Shown: one piece after another, positions 24,966 to 34,499 of the stretch
How positions within the stretch are numbered: the first letter of the stretch is position 1
Layout: each line of letters opens with the position of its first letter
Assembly: GCA_023453795.1 (NCBI GenBank)
Contig: JAEXSP010000016.1
Coordinates: 41,065 to 105,064, forward strand
Length of the DNA: 64,000 bases
Source of the DNA: Bacillota bacterium
GTDB lineage: Bacteria > Bacillota > Clostridia > Acetivibrionales > JAEXSP01
Reading direction: 5' to 3'
Program-made: the position numbers and the translations under genes
Notes under the pieces: model-generated
Database searches by the model: none
Told to the model about the DNA's origin: nothing
What the model saw: only the letters and a program-made list of their open reading frames with translations

Positions 24966-25007
24966 ATGAAAAAAGAACCGAGAATTAATATTTTAGCCGA
25001 GCCTTAA
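24966..25007 (+). promoter_or_regulatory. Possible leader peptide ORF and SD-sequestering hairpin upstream of the MgtC-like gene
   Basis: A 13-codon ORF (MKKEPRINILAEP, stop TAA) with GAGGG just upstream ends 14 bases before the MgtC-like start. Its last codons overlap a small hairpin, AGCCT-TAAGTG-AGGCT, whose 3' arm contains part of the downstream Shine-Dalgarno GTGAGG. A ribosome on the leader would open the hairpin. The ORF ends in Glu-Pro-stop and contains two prolines, as leader peptides of mgt genes in enterics do. Speculative. Confidence 0.35.
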
Positions 25008-25021
25008 GTGAGGCTGATCTG

Positions 25022-25720
25022 ATGACAATTTTCGAAACATTAAAGCACCACCCTGAAATGTACTATTTTATTCTGCTTGGCAGGCTATTGCTGGCATGCT
25101 TGCTGGGAGGAATCATTGGGTATGAGAGAGAGCAGACTCATCGGCCGGCAGGTTTTCGAACCCACATACTGGTTTGCATTGGATCGGCACTTGTGATGGT
25201 TACTTCAGAATTTATCTTTAAGCAGTACAGCGGGCATACGAACGCTGACCCTGCTCGTCTTGGGGCACAGGTAATCAGCGGAATAGGCTTCCTTGGTGCC
25301 GGAACCATAATACGCGAAGGGTTTAATGTAAAGGGTCTGACTACTGCGGCAAGCCTATGGGCCGTATCATGTGTAGGAATCGCAGTAGGAATAGGGTTCT
25401 ACGAAGGCGCGATAGCTGCGACAATATTGATTTATCTTACGTTAATAACCCTAAAAAAGATTGAAGATCACATAGCAAAGAAAAGCAACTACAGGTATAT
25501 TTATGTAAAATCTGAAAATATAGTGGGCAGGATTGGAATATTCAGCGCAGCAATTGAAAAACACCAGCTTCGTATCAAAAGCATAGACTTTATAAGCGGT
25601 GAGAAGGGTGAGGCGCTTTTAATGAGGTTTTTGGTCGCAGTTCCCGCCGATTACAACAACTCCAGCCTTATATCCGAGCTGCAGGGGATAGATGGCGTAA
25701 AAAAAGTGTACGACGAATAA
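25022..25720 (+). CDS. MgtC/SapB family membrane protein
   Basis: A 232-aa integral membrane protein. Five hydrophobic segments make up the MgtC/SapB domain with characteristic LLGGIIGYEREQTHRPAGFR, THILVCIGSALVMV, ARLGAQVISGIGFLGAGTII and GLTTAASLWAVSCVGIAVG, followed by a cytoplasmic C-terminal ACT-like domain (residues 155-232). Family members are linked to magnesium homeostasis, acid tolerance and ATP synthase regulation; the precise role is unknown. GTGAGG lies 7 bases before the ATG. Upstream sequence contains a possible leader peptide but no recognisable M-box riboswitch. Confidence 0.9.
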   Translation: MTIFETLKHHPEMYYFILLGRLLLACLLGGIIGYEREQTHRPAGFRTHILVCIGSALVMVTSEFIFKQYSGHTNADPARLGAQVISGIGFLGAGTIIREGFNVKGLTTAASLWAVSCVGIAVGIGFYEGAIAATILIYLTLITLKKIEDHIAKKSNYRYIYVKSENIVGRIGIFSAAIEKHQLRIKSIDFISGEKGEALLMRFLVAVPADYNNSSLISELQGIDGVKKVYDE

Positions 25721-25835
25721 ACACTTTTCCGTTACCATATTTATTGTTCATAATGTGGCATTATCAGTTTTTTTTCATAGAATGTATGAAGAGAAATTTT
25801 TGATAATGCTTTTGTATTTTCGGGGGGTATTTGAC

Positions 25836-27293
25836 GTGGTGCGGCTGGATCAGAAAAGGACTCCTTTATTTGATGCTGTAAAAAAGTATGTTGACGACAA
25901 GGTAGTCCAGTTTCATGTACCTGGACATAAACAGGGAAGAGGAATAAAAGAGCTGACGGATTACATAGGGGAACGGGCTTTGCAGATGGATGCAAACGGA
26001 ATGGAGGATCTGGATTATGCCAATAATCCGACGGGAGTTATTTTTGAAGCCGAAAAGCTTCTTGCGTATGCATTCGGTGCTGAGAAGGCCTATTTCTCGG
26101 TAAATGGGACGACGGCAGGCGTACAGGCTATGATAATGAGCGCCTGTGACCCGGGCGATAAGATAATAATTCCAAGGAATGCACATAAATCAACCATAGG
26201 TGGCATTATCCTGAGTGGTGCGATGCCTGTTTACATACAACCGGAAATCAACCAGAAACTCGGTATTGCGATGGGCATCACAGAAGAGAGCTTGAAAAAA
26301 GCCATTAAGGAAAATCCTCATGCTAAGGCGGTTTTCGTGATTAATCCTACATATTACGGGGCTGCGTCCGATCTGAAGGCAATCGTAAGAACTGCGCATA
26401 GGCATGGTATGGCTGTTCTTGTTGACGAGGCGCATGGCGCTCATATGTCGTTTCATGATGATTTTCCGCTTACCGCAATGGAAGTAGGCGCAGACATGAG
26501 TGCTGCGAGTATACACAAAACAGGCGGTTCAATGACGCAAAGCTCTGTTGTGCTCCTGAGGAGCAACCTGATCTCGCCGGAAAAGGTAAAGCAGGTTATG
26601 AGCCTTACATATACTTCAAGTGCCTCGTATCTTCTCATGTGTTCGTTGGATATAGCCAGAAAGCAATTGGCTACAATAGGGTGCGACATGCTGGAAGAAA
26701 CCCTTAAGCTTGCGGCCTGGGCAAGGGAAGAGATCAACAGGATTGACGGCTTGTACGCTTTCGGAAAAGAACTCGTCGGAACTCCCGGATGCTTTGATTT
26801 CGATGAAACCAAGCTGGGCATCAACGTAAGCGGACTGGGCTATACAGGCTATCAAATGGAGTCAAAACTGCGGAAGGAATATAATATACAGATTGAATTG
26901 TCCGATTTATGCAATATACTGGCTATAGTAAGCATAGGTGACAGAAAACAGGACTTGGAGGCCCTGGTTAATGCTTTAAAGGATATATCCTCCAAGACTC
27001 AGGCTGTAGAATACCGCAGCACTGTTATGATACCCAACAATCCCAAGATGATAGTATCTCCGAGAGATGCCTTCTACAGCACGAAAAAGACTGTTCTGCT
27101 TGAAGAATCCGTCGGAGAGATCGCCGGTGAAATGGTGATGGCTTATCCGCCGGGAATTCCTGTAATATGCATGGGTGAGAGAGTTACTAAAGAAATAGTT
27201 GATTACATAAAAGTGCTCAAAGCCGAAAAATGCGAGCTTCAAGGGGCAGCAGATCCGTATGTAGACTATTTGAGGGTGCTTGGGGCGGAGTAA
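25836..27293 (+). CDS. Orn/Lys/Arg decarboxylase family protein (PLP-dependent)
   Basis: A 485-aa aspartate-aminotransferase-fold PLP enzyme of the Orn/Lys/Arg decarboxylase class, short form as in Bacillus SpeA/YaaO. Seen: FHVPGHKQGRG at the N-terminus, YFSVNGTTAGVQAMI, the PLP-aspartate in LVDEAHGAHMSFH, the Schiff-base lysine in SIHKTGGSMTQSS, and the C-terminal domain with AYPPGIPVICMGE. Arginine (agmatine, polyamines) or lysine is the likely substrate. I prefer the GTG at 25836 with GGGGGG 8 bases upstream; an ATG-initiated frame from 25755 adds 27 unlikely residues. It ends 4 bases from the convergent cwlD stop. Confidence 0.9.
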   Translation: MVRLDQKRTPLFDAVKKYVDDKVVQFHVPGHKQGRGIKELTDYIGERALQMDANGMEDLDYANNPTGVIFEAEKLLAYAFGAEKAYFSVNGTTAGVQAMIMSACDPGDKIIIPRNAHKSTIGGIILSGAMPVYIQPEINQKLGIAMGITEESLKKAIKENPHAKAVFVINPTYYGAASDLKAIVRTAHRHGMAVLVDEAHGAHMSFHDDFPLTAMEVGADMSAASIHKTGGSMTQSSVVLLRSNLISPEKVKQVMSLTYTSSASYLLMCSLDIARKQLATIGCDMLEETLKLAAWAREEINRIDGLYAFGKELVGTPGCFDFDETKLGINVSGLGYTGYQMESKLRKEYNIQIELSDLCNILAIVSIGDRKQDLEALVNALKDISSKTQAVEYRSTVMIPNNPKMIVSPRDAFYSTKKTVLLEESVGEIAGEMVMAYPPGIPVICMGERVTKEIVDYIKVLKAEKCELQGAADPYVDYLRVLGAE

Positions 27294-27297
27294 CTGC

Positions 27298-28047
27298 TTA
27301 ACTTTTTTCATAATAGTCTCTGATACCTTTAACTATGCTGTCAACAAGCTTTTGTTGATAGCTTTCGTCTTTTAGCAGGCTTTTTTCCCTCATATTAGAT
27401 ATGAATCCCGTTTCGACAATTATCCCGGGTATGTTTGAATGTCTTAAAATGAAATAATTCGATCGTGAAGGAGAGCGGATCGTATTCGAGCCGAGAAGCT
27501 CTTCGGAATGTTTGTTCAATCTTTCCTGGACACATTCCCCAAGCAGTTTTGATTTTGGACTTCCATCTGCATAGAGTACAAAAGGGCCGATCGCTCTGGA
27601 GCTGGTGGAATGATTTACGTGTATGCTGATAAAAATATCATATTTCCCACTGTTGAATTGAGATACTCTTGCAGTCAGGTCTTCAAGGTGCCTTGAGCCG
27701 CTTGAGGGATTTTTGCTGTCCAATGAAACATCGGTATACCGGGTTAGTTCGGCAGCAGCTTTATTTGCATGGAGTTTTTCCTGCAGAGCTTTGGCTATCT
27801 GGAGATTAATATCCTTTTCAAAGAAAGAAATACCGTCATTTGTGCCGCCATCGACTCCGCCATGCCCGGGGTCGATGATTATATTTACCCCTTCAAGGGG
27901 ATTGCGATGGCCTTTAATGAGAGCAGCAAATATTACTGTATTTACCGCCAGAACGGCTACAATTATTATAATTGCCGCTGCGACAAGCTTTCTTCCATTC
28001 GGAGTCAATACAATGAAAAAATTTCTTCGTATCACACGACCCACCAT
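27298..28047 (-). CDS. cwlD: Germination-specific N-acetylmuramoyl-L-alanine amidase CwlD
   Basis: Amidase_3-family zinc enzyme that acts with PdaA to make muramic-delta-lactam in the spore cortex. Seen: an N-terminal membrane anchor (LVAAAIIIIVAVLAVNTVIF, about residues 21-42), the zinc ligands in IIDPGHGGVDGG, FEKDINLQIA and FISIHVNHS, and the catalytic Glu in GIIVETGFISN. At 249 aa, without additional cell-wall binding repeats, it matches CwlD rather than vegetative amidases. It lies beside ytaF on the same strand, 67 bases apart, a plausible sporulation operon. Confidence 0.92.
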   Translation of the reverse strand: MVGRVIRRNFFIVLTPNGRKLVAAAIIIIVAVLAVNTVIFAALIKGHRNPLEGVNIIIDPGHGGVDGGTNDGISFFEKDINLQIAKALQEKLHANKAAAELTRYTDVSLDSKNPSSGSRHLEDLTARVSQFNSGKYDIFISIHVNHSTSSRAIGPFVLYADGSPKSKLLGECVQERLNKHSEELLGSNTIRSPSRSNYFILRHSNIPGIIVETGFISNMREKSLLKDESYQQKLVDSIVKGIRDYYEKS

Positions 28048-28114
28048 TCCCGAGACTTTTATGGGTATTATATGCTTCTCGGGGCACTTTAGAACATCGG
28101 CCTGTTATACGGGC

Positions 28115-28765
28115 TTAATAAATTCTGATGATGGCAAGACTTATAAGAAGTATTCCGGGCAGCAGGCTGAGCACCTTTTTGTTGATGCTGCCTATTAATG
28201 CAAACTTTTCGCCGAAATAGGCGCCTATGTAAAGAAAACCAAGCTGAAAAAGTCCGATTGCAAAAGGAATAAGGGATGAGCTGAACCCCGCAAGCGCACT
28301 TCCTATTCCTACACCTATGGCATCAACAGAAAGAGCAAGCCCTAAAAGCACAGACTCCTTTATATCTATAGTCCCGGATTTGTCTATATCACCCTCTTTG
28401 GGATCCTTGATGACCTGGATGGTAATGCCTAGTGACTTGATGACAATTTTTATTAGCGTAACTTCTTTATTAACATACGCTTCGTTTAGCGAAGGGTTTT
28501 CCTTTTTAACGAGGGCCTGAATTATTATCCAGACACCCATTCCTAAAAGGATTGTTATGCCGATGAGCTTGCCGGCCAACGGCGGTATTGCCATGGATAG
28601 AGATTTGCCCAGCATCAGGGCTGCTTCTGAATATAATATGGAAAAAAAGCATATGACCAATTTGGGCAGCAGCGGAATCTTTATTCTTCTAAGTCCGTAA
28701 GCTATTCCGACACCAAGGGCATCAAGGCTTAAAGACATCGCAAGCAGGGAAACGGAAAATATCAT
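28115..28765 (-). CDS. ytaF: Sporulation membrane protein YtaF (MntP-like)
   Basis: A 216-aa membrane protein of the MntP/YtaF family with two related halves of three helices: FSVSLLAMSLSLDALGVGIA (N-half) and LLGLALSVDAIGVGIGSALA (C-half) share the LSxDAxGVGI motif with Asp inside the membrane, suggesting cation transport. The halves are joined by a hydrophilic loop (about residues 90-130) with DKSGTIDIKES. AGGAG lies 8 bases before the ATG. In Bacillus, YtaF is expressed in sporulation; the same is assumed here, supported by the neighbouring cwlD. Confidence 0.9.
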   Translation of the reverse strand: MIFSVSLLAMSLSLDALGVGIAYGLRRIKIPLLPKLVICFFSILYSEAALMLGKSLSMAIPPLAGKLIGITILLGMGVWIIIQALVKKENPSLNEAYVNKEVTLIKIVIKSLGITIQVIKDPKEGDIDKSGTIDIKESVLLGLALSVDAIGVGIGSALAGFSSSLIPFAIGLFQLGFLYIGAYFGEKFALIGSINKKVLSLLPGILLISLAIIRIY

Positions 28766-28925
28766 TTGATCATCTCCTGTATGTTTAGAGTGCGCAGCTT
28801 TTCTTGTGTATAAGAATCACTGTCTTTGTATTATATGAAGAGAAACGGGTAAGTGTTATCTGCAAATATTCGGAGCAGTACTATTTCAGGTTCAAAATGA
28901 ATAAAAATAGGACGGGGTGATTTCA

Positions 28926-31610
28926 TTGAGTGTTCTGGAAACTAAACTGAAAAATTTTGGAAAAGCAGAATCTATTGTTAGCGGACTTACAGCGAAGGAG
29001 GCCCGCAAGAAGTTAGAAAAGCATGGTCCCAATGCGTTAAACGAGAAAAAGAAGATTTCTCCCCTTAGGATCCTTTTTGAGCAATTCACTGATTTTATGG
29101 TGTTGATTCTTCTTGCCTCCACAGCTGTCTCGGCTTTCATGGGGGAAATTACGGAAGCTGTTACGATTATCGCAATAGTAGTGGTGAATGCAATATTAGG
29201 ATTCATTCAGGAATATCGAACTGAAAAGACGATTGAAGCATTGAAAAATCTGGCTGCTCCAAGTGCAAGAGTCATCAGGGACGGGAAGCTGTGTACAATT
29301 GCAGCAGAGCAAATAGTTCCCGGCGATTTAATAGTGCTCGAAACGGGAGACAGGATTCCGGCAGACGCCGAACTGGCAGAAGCAATTAATCTTCAGGTAG
29401 ACGAATCGCTTCTTACCGGAGAATCCATACCCGTTGAAAAGAATGGTGAAAGGGGCAGCAAAAAGAATTCTGTTTATATGGGAACAATTATAACCTCGGG
29501 AAGGGGCATAGCAAAAGTAACATCCACAGGCATGAATACAGAAATGGGTAAAATCGCAGACCTGATACAAAATATTGAGGAAGACGACACGCCGCTTCAG
29601 AAAAGGTTGGAGACTCTCGGTAAATTCATAGTATTCGGGTGCCTTGTGATATGTGCTTTTGTGGCTCTTACCGGGGTTCTAAGGGGTGAATCCGTCTTTT
29701 CCATGCTTCTGGCGGGCATAAGCCTTGCAGTAGCAGCTGTTCCTGAAGGTCTTCCGGCAATTGTAACGATTGCGCTGGCATTGGGCGTCCAAAGAATGGT
29801 TAAAAGAAATGCACTTATAAGAAAGCTTCCGGCAGTTGAAACCCTTGGCTGCGCCAGTGTGATCTGTTCTGACAAGACAGGTACCTTGACGGAGAACAAG
29901 ATGACTGTTCGTAAATTATATTCTGACGGTAATTTCATTGAAGTTAAGGGGAATGCATACAGCACTGAAGGTCAGTTTAACCTGGATGGCAAGCTAATAG
30001 AACCGGCTAAAACAGGTATTGTGAAATTAACCCTTGAAATAGGCGCTATATGCAATAATGCCAAGTTTGAGAAGATTTCTGAAAAAAGCAACGGTGTGGA
30101 GAAAATAAAGAATATGTTTTCGCGGCAGGATAAATGGCAGGCTTCCGGCGATCCGACCGAAGTTGCCCTGCTTATTGCAGCAATCAAGGGCGGGCTGAAT
30201 TCCGAAACTCTTAACAGGTCATATTGCAGAATTGACGAATTGCCTTTCGATTCGGATAGAAAATGCATGTCAGTCATATGCAGCGACAACAAGGGAGATA
30301 CCTTTGCCTTCACTAAGGGCGCGCCGGATGTAATAATCGACAAGTGCACAAAAATTCATACGTCTAAAGGAATAATAGATTTGACGCCAGACGGCAGGAA
30401 GAGAATTATCAAGATCAACGACAGTATGGCAGGTGAGGCTCTCAGGGTTATCGGCGTTGCATATAAAAGGCTGCGTTCAAGCTCGTATAAGCATGCTGAC
30501 ATAGAAAAAGAACTTGTTTTTATCGGATTGATCGGTATGATAGATCCTCCCAGAAAAGAGGCTGTGGAGGCCGTCTATAAGTGCAGAATGGCTGGAATCA
30601 AACCGGTTATGATTACAGGTGATCATAAAGCAACTGCAGTGGCAATAGCGACCGAGCTTAAGATATTTAAAGAGGGAGACAGGGTGTTGACAGGCAGGGA
30701 GCTTGACACAATAGACGAAAAAAGGCTGGAAAAGGTTGCCGAGAATGTTTCTGTTTATGCAAGAGTGTCGCCGAAGCATAAGCTTATGATCGTCAAGGTG
30801 CTGAAAAAGCTCGGGCATATCGTGGCGATGACCGGGGACGGTGTAAATGACGCTCCGGCAATCAAGGAAGCCGACATAGGAGTTTCCATGGGCATTGCCG
30901 GAACCGATGTAACGAAGGAAGCTTCATCAATGATACTTATGGATGACAATTTTGCAACCATAGTGGCTGCTGTTGAAGAAGGAAGGGTAATTTACAATAA
31001 CATCAGGAAATTCATACGATATATGCTTGCCTGCAACCTTGGAGAGGTTCTTACAATGTTCCTCGGAATGCTTCTGGGCATGCCTCTTCCGCTGCTTCCG
31101 ATACAGATACTTTGGGTGAACCTTGTAACGGATGGACTGCCTGCCATTGCCCTCGGACTGGACCCTCCTGAGAAGGATATAATGATGCAGCCACCCAGAG
31201 GCGCTAAGGAAAATGTATTTTCCAACGGATTGCTGGGACTTATAGTTTTAAGAGGAACATTAATAGGATTAAGTACACTTGCTGTATTTGCAAGCGCACT
31301 TTACTTCACTCACAGCGTTGATATATCCAGGACAGCGGCGTTTGTTACACTGGTTGTAACACAGCTGATACATGTATTTGAATGCAAATCGGAGAAGAAG
31401 ACAATATTTGAAATACCGTTATTCAATAATTTCGCACTGGTGCTGTCGGTTATTTGTTCCCTTGCCATGATCCTTGGAGTTGTGTATATCAATCCTTTAC
31501 AGGGAGTCTTTAAGACAGTGCCGTTGACAATGAACGAGTGGATACTTATAATAGGATTTTCTTGCATAGGGCCTATTGTATCAAGCATTTTCAGAGGAAA
31601 AAGAAGATAG
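28926..31610 (+). CDS. P-type cation-transporting ATPase, probable Ca2+ pump
   Basis: An 894-aa P2-type ATPase close to bacterial SERCA/PMCA-like calcium pumps. Seen in order: cation ATPase N-terminal domain, actuator TGES (in SLLTGESIPVEKN), transmembrane-4 motif VPEGLPA, phosphorylation site CSDKTGTLTENKMT, nucleotide-binding KGAPDVI, hinge TGDGVNDAPAIKEADIG, and C-terminal helices with NLVTDGLPAIALG. The PEGLP and N..TDG motifs are typical of Ca2+ (site II) pumps. I start at TTG 28926, with GGGGTG 6 bases upstream; the in-frame GTG at 28917 lies inside that Shine-Dalgarno. A terminator follows. Confidence 0.92.
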   Translation: MSVLETKLKNFGKAESIVSGLTAKEARKKLEKHGPNALNEKKKISPLRILFEQFTDFMVLILLASTAVSAFMGEITEAVTIIAIVVVNAILGFIQEYRTEKTIEALKNLAAPSARVIRDGKLCTIAAEQIVPGDLIVLETGDRIPADAELAEAINLQVDESLLTGESIPVEKNGERGSKKNSVYMGTIITSGRGIAKVTSTGMNTEMGKIADLIQNIEEDDTPLQKRLETLGKFIVFGCLVICAFVALTGVLRGESVFSMLLAGISLAVAAVPEGLPAIVTIALALGVQRMVKRNALIRKLPAVETLGCASVICSDKTGTLTENKMTVRKLYSDGNFIEVKGNAYSTEGQFNLDGKLIEPAKTGIVKLTLEIGAICNNAKFEKISEKSNGVEKIKNMFSRQDKWQASGDPTEVALLIAAIKGGLNSETLNRSYCRIDELPFDSDRKCMSVICSDNKGDTFAFTKGAPDVIIDKCTKIHTSKGIIDLTPDGRKRIIKINDSMAGEALRVIGVAYKRLRSSSYKHADIEKELVFIGLIGMIDPPRKEAVEAVYKCRMAGIKPVMITGDHKATAVAIATELKIFKEGDRVLTGRELDTIDEKRLEKVAENVSVYARVSPKHKLMIVKVLKKLGHIVAMTGDGVNDAPAIKEADIGVSMGIAGTDVTKEASSMILMDDNFATIVAAVEEGRVIYNNIRKFIRYMLACNLGEVLTMFLGMLLGMPLPLLPIQILWVNLVTDGLPAIALGLDPPEKDIMMQPPRGAKENVFSNGLLGLIVLRGTLIGLSTLAVFASALYFTHSVDISRTAAFVTLVVTQLIHVFECKSEKKTIFEIPLFNNFALVLSVICSLAMILGVVYINPLQGVFKTVPLTMNEWILIIGFSCIGPIVSSIFRGKRR

Positions 31611-31633
31611 TATTAAATATTATCTAAATATGT

Positions 31634-31683
31634 TAAAAAACCTGCAAGGAAAAGTATTGACTTTTTCTTAGCAGGTTTTTTTG
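31634..31683 (+). terminator. Terminator after the P-type ATPase
   Basis: AAAAACCTGC pairs with GCAGGTTTTT across an inner AAAAAGT/ACTTTTT helix and ends in a run of eight T residues. Confidence 0.88.
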
Positions 31684-31768
31684 GAGATTCATCCGACACA
31701 GCTTGTATGGGCTTGCCGGATTAAATATTTATATTCAGTGAAGGTTCTTTATATTTTATTAGCACTTA

Positions 31769-33040
31769 TTACTTATCTGCAGGGAATTTGGATATAATTT
31801 TAAGCAGATATTGCTTAATAAGGGCCATATCAATTGCATCTACTGATCCGCTGGCATCTACATCTCCAACAAACAGACCATTATCAGCTGGGAATTTGGT
31901 TATTTGTTTGAGCATGTATTGCTTCACAAGCGATAAATCTAAAGCATCTACACTGCCGCTGCCGTCAACATCACCATATACTACTGTCGGAGATGGAGGA
32001 ATAGCGCCTTGCATTGCATAATAAGATGGTTTCGGATTATAGTTGGAGTCAAAGATTAAAGCTGCGCCTCTGCCTTGGAACGTCCCAGGTACCCAGGAAT
32101 ATTTATCTGTGAAGCCCCATACCTGGATAGCCTTAACTGCAGGCTGTGCCATACATTTCTCGATAATGTTCTTGTAGTAGCTGGCTTGAGTTTGCAATTC
32201 TGATGATGAGGGATTGCTGGATACGCGTACATCCATCTCGGTTATGTATATCTCAAGGCCTAAATCAGCAAAACGCTGTAAATTCTTAGCGAAGTCATCA
32301 TAGTTAATTGAGTATTGAATATCCAGATGCATCTGGAAGCCGATACCGTCTACAGGTATACCACGGCTCTTAAAGTCTTTGAGCATATTATAGGCAGCAT
32401 TTGACTTATTGCCTGTATACTCAAGATTGTAATCGTTGTATATCAGCTTGGCACTAGGGTCAGCAGCACGAGCCCGGATAAATGCTTTCTCAATAAAGCT
32501 TTTACCCATGGTTCTGTACCAGAAGGAATTCCTGTAGGTTCCATCTTCCTCTAAAGCTTCATTAACTACGTCCCAATAAGGAATCTTTCCTTTATAGTGG
32601 CCCAGTACCTTATCAATATGATTGTTCATGGCAGACTCCATAGCACTGGCACTAAGACTCTGCACCCAGCCCGGAGTTTGATTGTGCCAGACCAGAGCAT
32701 GGCCATGAACCTTGAAATTGTTGTTTTGCGCCCAGTTAAGAATCGTATCCCCATCGTTAAAGCTAAAGTTATTTTGTGAATTTTCGGTAGCATCCCATTT
32801 CATGCAATTTTCAGGAGTTACCAGATTAAACTCGGCTTTGGCGGTGCTTAGAAACGTGGAAGAATCTGACATTGTGTTAAAGCCAGTAGGGAATTCGGTT
32901 CCAATCAGAACCTTGCTTTGAATGTCCTTTAACCTTGTACCTGTTGGAGTAGCGGCGTTAACCGTCGTCGAGAAAACCATCACAGATGTCATAAAGCCAA
33001 TAAGCGCCATTGACACTAATCTAAAACCTTTTTTTCTCAT
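31769..33040 (-). CDS. Secreted GH10 endo-xylanase with C-terminal type I dockerin
   Basis: A 423-aa cellulosomal endo-beta-1,4-xylanase. Signal peptide residues 1-29 (hydrophobic LVSMALIGFMTSVMVFS, cleavage after VNA). The GH10 barrel (about 35-345) has VTPENCMKWDATE, HGHALVWHNQTPGW, the acid/base Glu in YWDVVNEALEEDG and the nucleophile Glu in IYITEMDVRVS. After a short linker (PPSPTVVYG) come two 22-residue dockerin repeats, GDVDGSGSVDALDLSLVKQY and GDVDASGSVDAIDMALIKQY, with intact calcium loops. Recognition residues 10-11 are Ala-Leu and Ala-Ile, as in C. cellulolyticum-type cohesin pairing. It has no carbohydrate-binding module. AAGGAGAG lies 7 bases before the ATG. Confidence 0.96.
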   Translation of the reverse strand: MRKKGFRLVSMALIGFMTSVMVFSTTVNAATPTGTRLKDIQSKVLIGTEFPTGFNTMSDSSTFLSTAKAEFNLVTPENCMKWDATENSQNNFSFNDGDTILNWAQNNNFKVHGHALVWHNQTPGWVQSLSASAMESAMNNHIDKVLGHYKGKIPYWDVVNEALEEDGTYRNSFWYRTMGKSFIEKAFIRARAADPSAKLIYNDYNLEYTGNKSNAAYNMLKDFKSRGIPVDGIGFQMHLDIQYSINYDDFAKNLQRFADLGLEIYITEMDVRVSSNPSSSELQTQASYYKNIIEKCMAQPAVKAIQVWGFTDKYSWVPGTFQGRGAALIFDSNYNPKPSYYAMQGAIPPSPTVVYGDVDGSGSVDALDLSLVKQYMLKQITKFPADNGLFVGDVDASGSVDAIDMALIKQYLLKIISKFPADK

Positions 33041-33551
33041 AAATCAACTCTCCTTTATTTTAATAATAGTTCCTGTGCTGCCGTATCTGCCCTTGCCAAA
33101 GGGTTATCGGCATAACAGACTGCCGGAAGAATCTGAGAAGCATTAAACAGAGGACTGTAAACTTACATACCTCTTCGATATATTCACCTCCATTCGAATT
33201 GATTTTCATTTATATTGAGATTTTACACAAAGGACACGGTTAACCGGCAGTATCCGTATCTTTGCTTCTCATTTTTTAAACATAGTCACTATTGCTTATC
33301 TATAGTTTAAAATTTGTTATAAAATATTCCTTTATTACATATTCGTAGTTATTATTTAATTTAGGTCGCATTTCTGTTCTGAAGTAACAGCTTGTCAAAA
33401 TAATAGTCAAAATAATTATGGAAAGGCTATGGTTGTTTTTTTACAGCAAAGCAAATATAATTAGATGGAAAATATGTAACATATCGTATAAAAATGGAAT
33501 AATTCTTTATTGCAACAGGTTGAAAATTGTAGATAAGAGGGATGTGCAGGC
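33041..33551. other. 511-base divergent gap upstream of xylanase and the 33552 gene
   Basis: No gene was found. The xylanase side (33071-33119, minus strand) can fold into a long hairpin: TCTGT..TGCCG pairs with CGGCA..ACAGGA around an inner CCCTT/AAGGG stem-loop, just before the ribosome binding site, so the xylanase mRNA has a structured 5' leader. The rest is AT-rich and probably holds promoters for both genes. No riboswitch class was recognised. Confidence 0.5.
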
Positions 33552-34499
33552 ATGAAACATTTTTGGCGGAATTTTGTCGGATATATATACTCAAGAAGAT
33601 ATATTGAGAATTTTTTTCTTATTTTGATAACTGTTTTTCTTTTCTCTTTTGCTTTTCATAATAAGAGCTTCCAAATTAATGATATTAATGTTTTGCTGAC
33701 TATAACCGCTCTTAACCTTGCTATTGCGGCTTTAACACCTTATTTTATTACAAAAGGAGCAATCAAGGACTCCATAAAGGAAGAAATAGATAACGATCTG
33801 AAGGTGTCAATGCTGGAGCAGATGGAGGAAAATAAAAAAACAGATGCCCATATTTCCAGAATGATTGCTTTATGGCTCATATCAAAAAAACAGTACATTT
33901 GGGCAACGGGCTGGTGTTTCAGGTCGTTGAAAAAGTATGCATCATTGTCGGGAAAATACAAGCATGCTTATGATGACCTGATAATCCTGACGATAAATAT
34001 ATTGAAAGACTCAATAAATAAGGTGAAAAAGGAACTTCAAATCGAAGATTTTGAAGAATTCGTTGAAAAAAGAGGGGTATTGCAATGCGATAAAATGAAA
34101 ACTTTTCAAAATGAATATGAAACTGAAGATTACAGCGTTGCATTCCGTGCAGTAAAGGATTACCTGGATATTAGATATTGCATGACTGAAATGGATACAA
34201 TTCTGGGGACCGCAGATGACACTGACCTTAAAGAATATGATGATTATGCGGTGTTTTTACTTTATTATATTATCAGCTGCAAATTGAAAAAGATTACTGA
34301 TGACAGCATAAGTATCTCCGAGCTCAAACATAAAGAGGATAAAATCAGAAGCGAAATTAAAAAGAATTTACAAAAGCTTGCAAGAGTTAAAGAAAAACAT
34401 GCTTTTGACATAATTGATACTTATTTTGAAATCATACCGGGCTTGTACGGTCAAAAGGCCGTACCGGCTGAAAAAGAAAAGGAAAACTGCAATGCATAA
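33552..34499 (+). CDS. Hypothetical membrane-anchored protein
   Basis: A 315-aa protein of unknown family. The N-terminal 75 residues contain two hydrophobic segments (NFFLILITVFLFSFAF and VLLTITALNLAIAALTPYFI) and the remainder is a predominantly helical, charged cytoplasmic domain with many Lys/Glu/Asp (KEEIDNDLKVSMLEQMEENK, then IDTYFEIIPGLYG). No enzyme motif. The stop overlaps the start of the downstream ARMT1-like gene by 8 bases, so the two are cotranslated and probably work together. The start ATG follows GAGGGATGTG. Confidence 0.65.
   Translation: MKHFWRNFVGYIYSRRYIENFFLILITVFLFSFAFHNKSFQINDINVLLTITALNLAIAALTPYFITKGAIKDSIKEEIDNDLKVSMLEQMEENKKTDAHISRMIALWLISKKQYIWATGWCFRSLKKYASLSGKYKHAYDDLIILTINILKDSINKVKKELQIEDFEEFVEKRGVLQCDKMKTFQNEYETEDYSVAFRAVKDYLDIRYCMTEMDTILGTADDTDLKEYDDYAVFLLYYIISCKLKKITDDSISISELKHKEDKIRSEIKKNLQKLARVKEKHAFDIIDTYFEIIPGLYGQKAVPAEKEKENCNA

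Noticed and set aside
24801..25021. M-box (Mg2+) riboswitch before the MgtC-like gene
   Set aside because: Only a GTGAGGCT-like fragment is present; the rest of the conserved aptamer is missing, and the first hairpin is better explained as the spoIIR terminator.
33060..33180. c-di-GMP (GEMM) riboswitch in the xylanase leader
   Set aside because: The hairpin is real but the conserved CACGNNANNGNCAAACC and GACGCAAAGC-type segments are absent.
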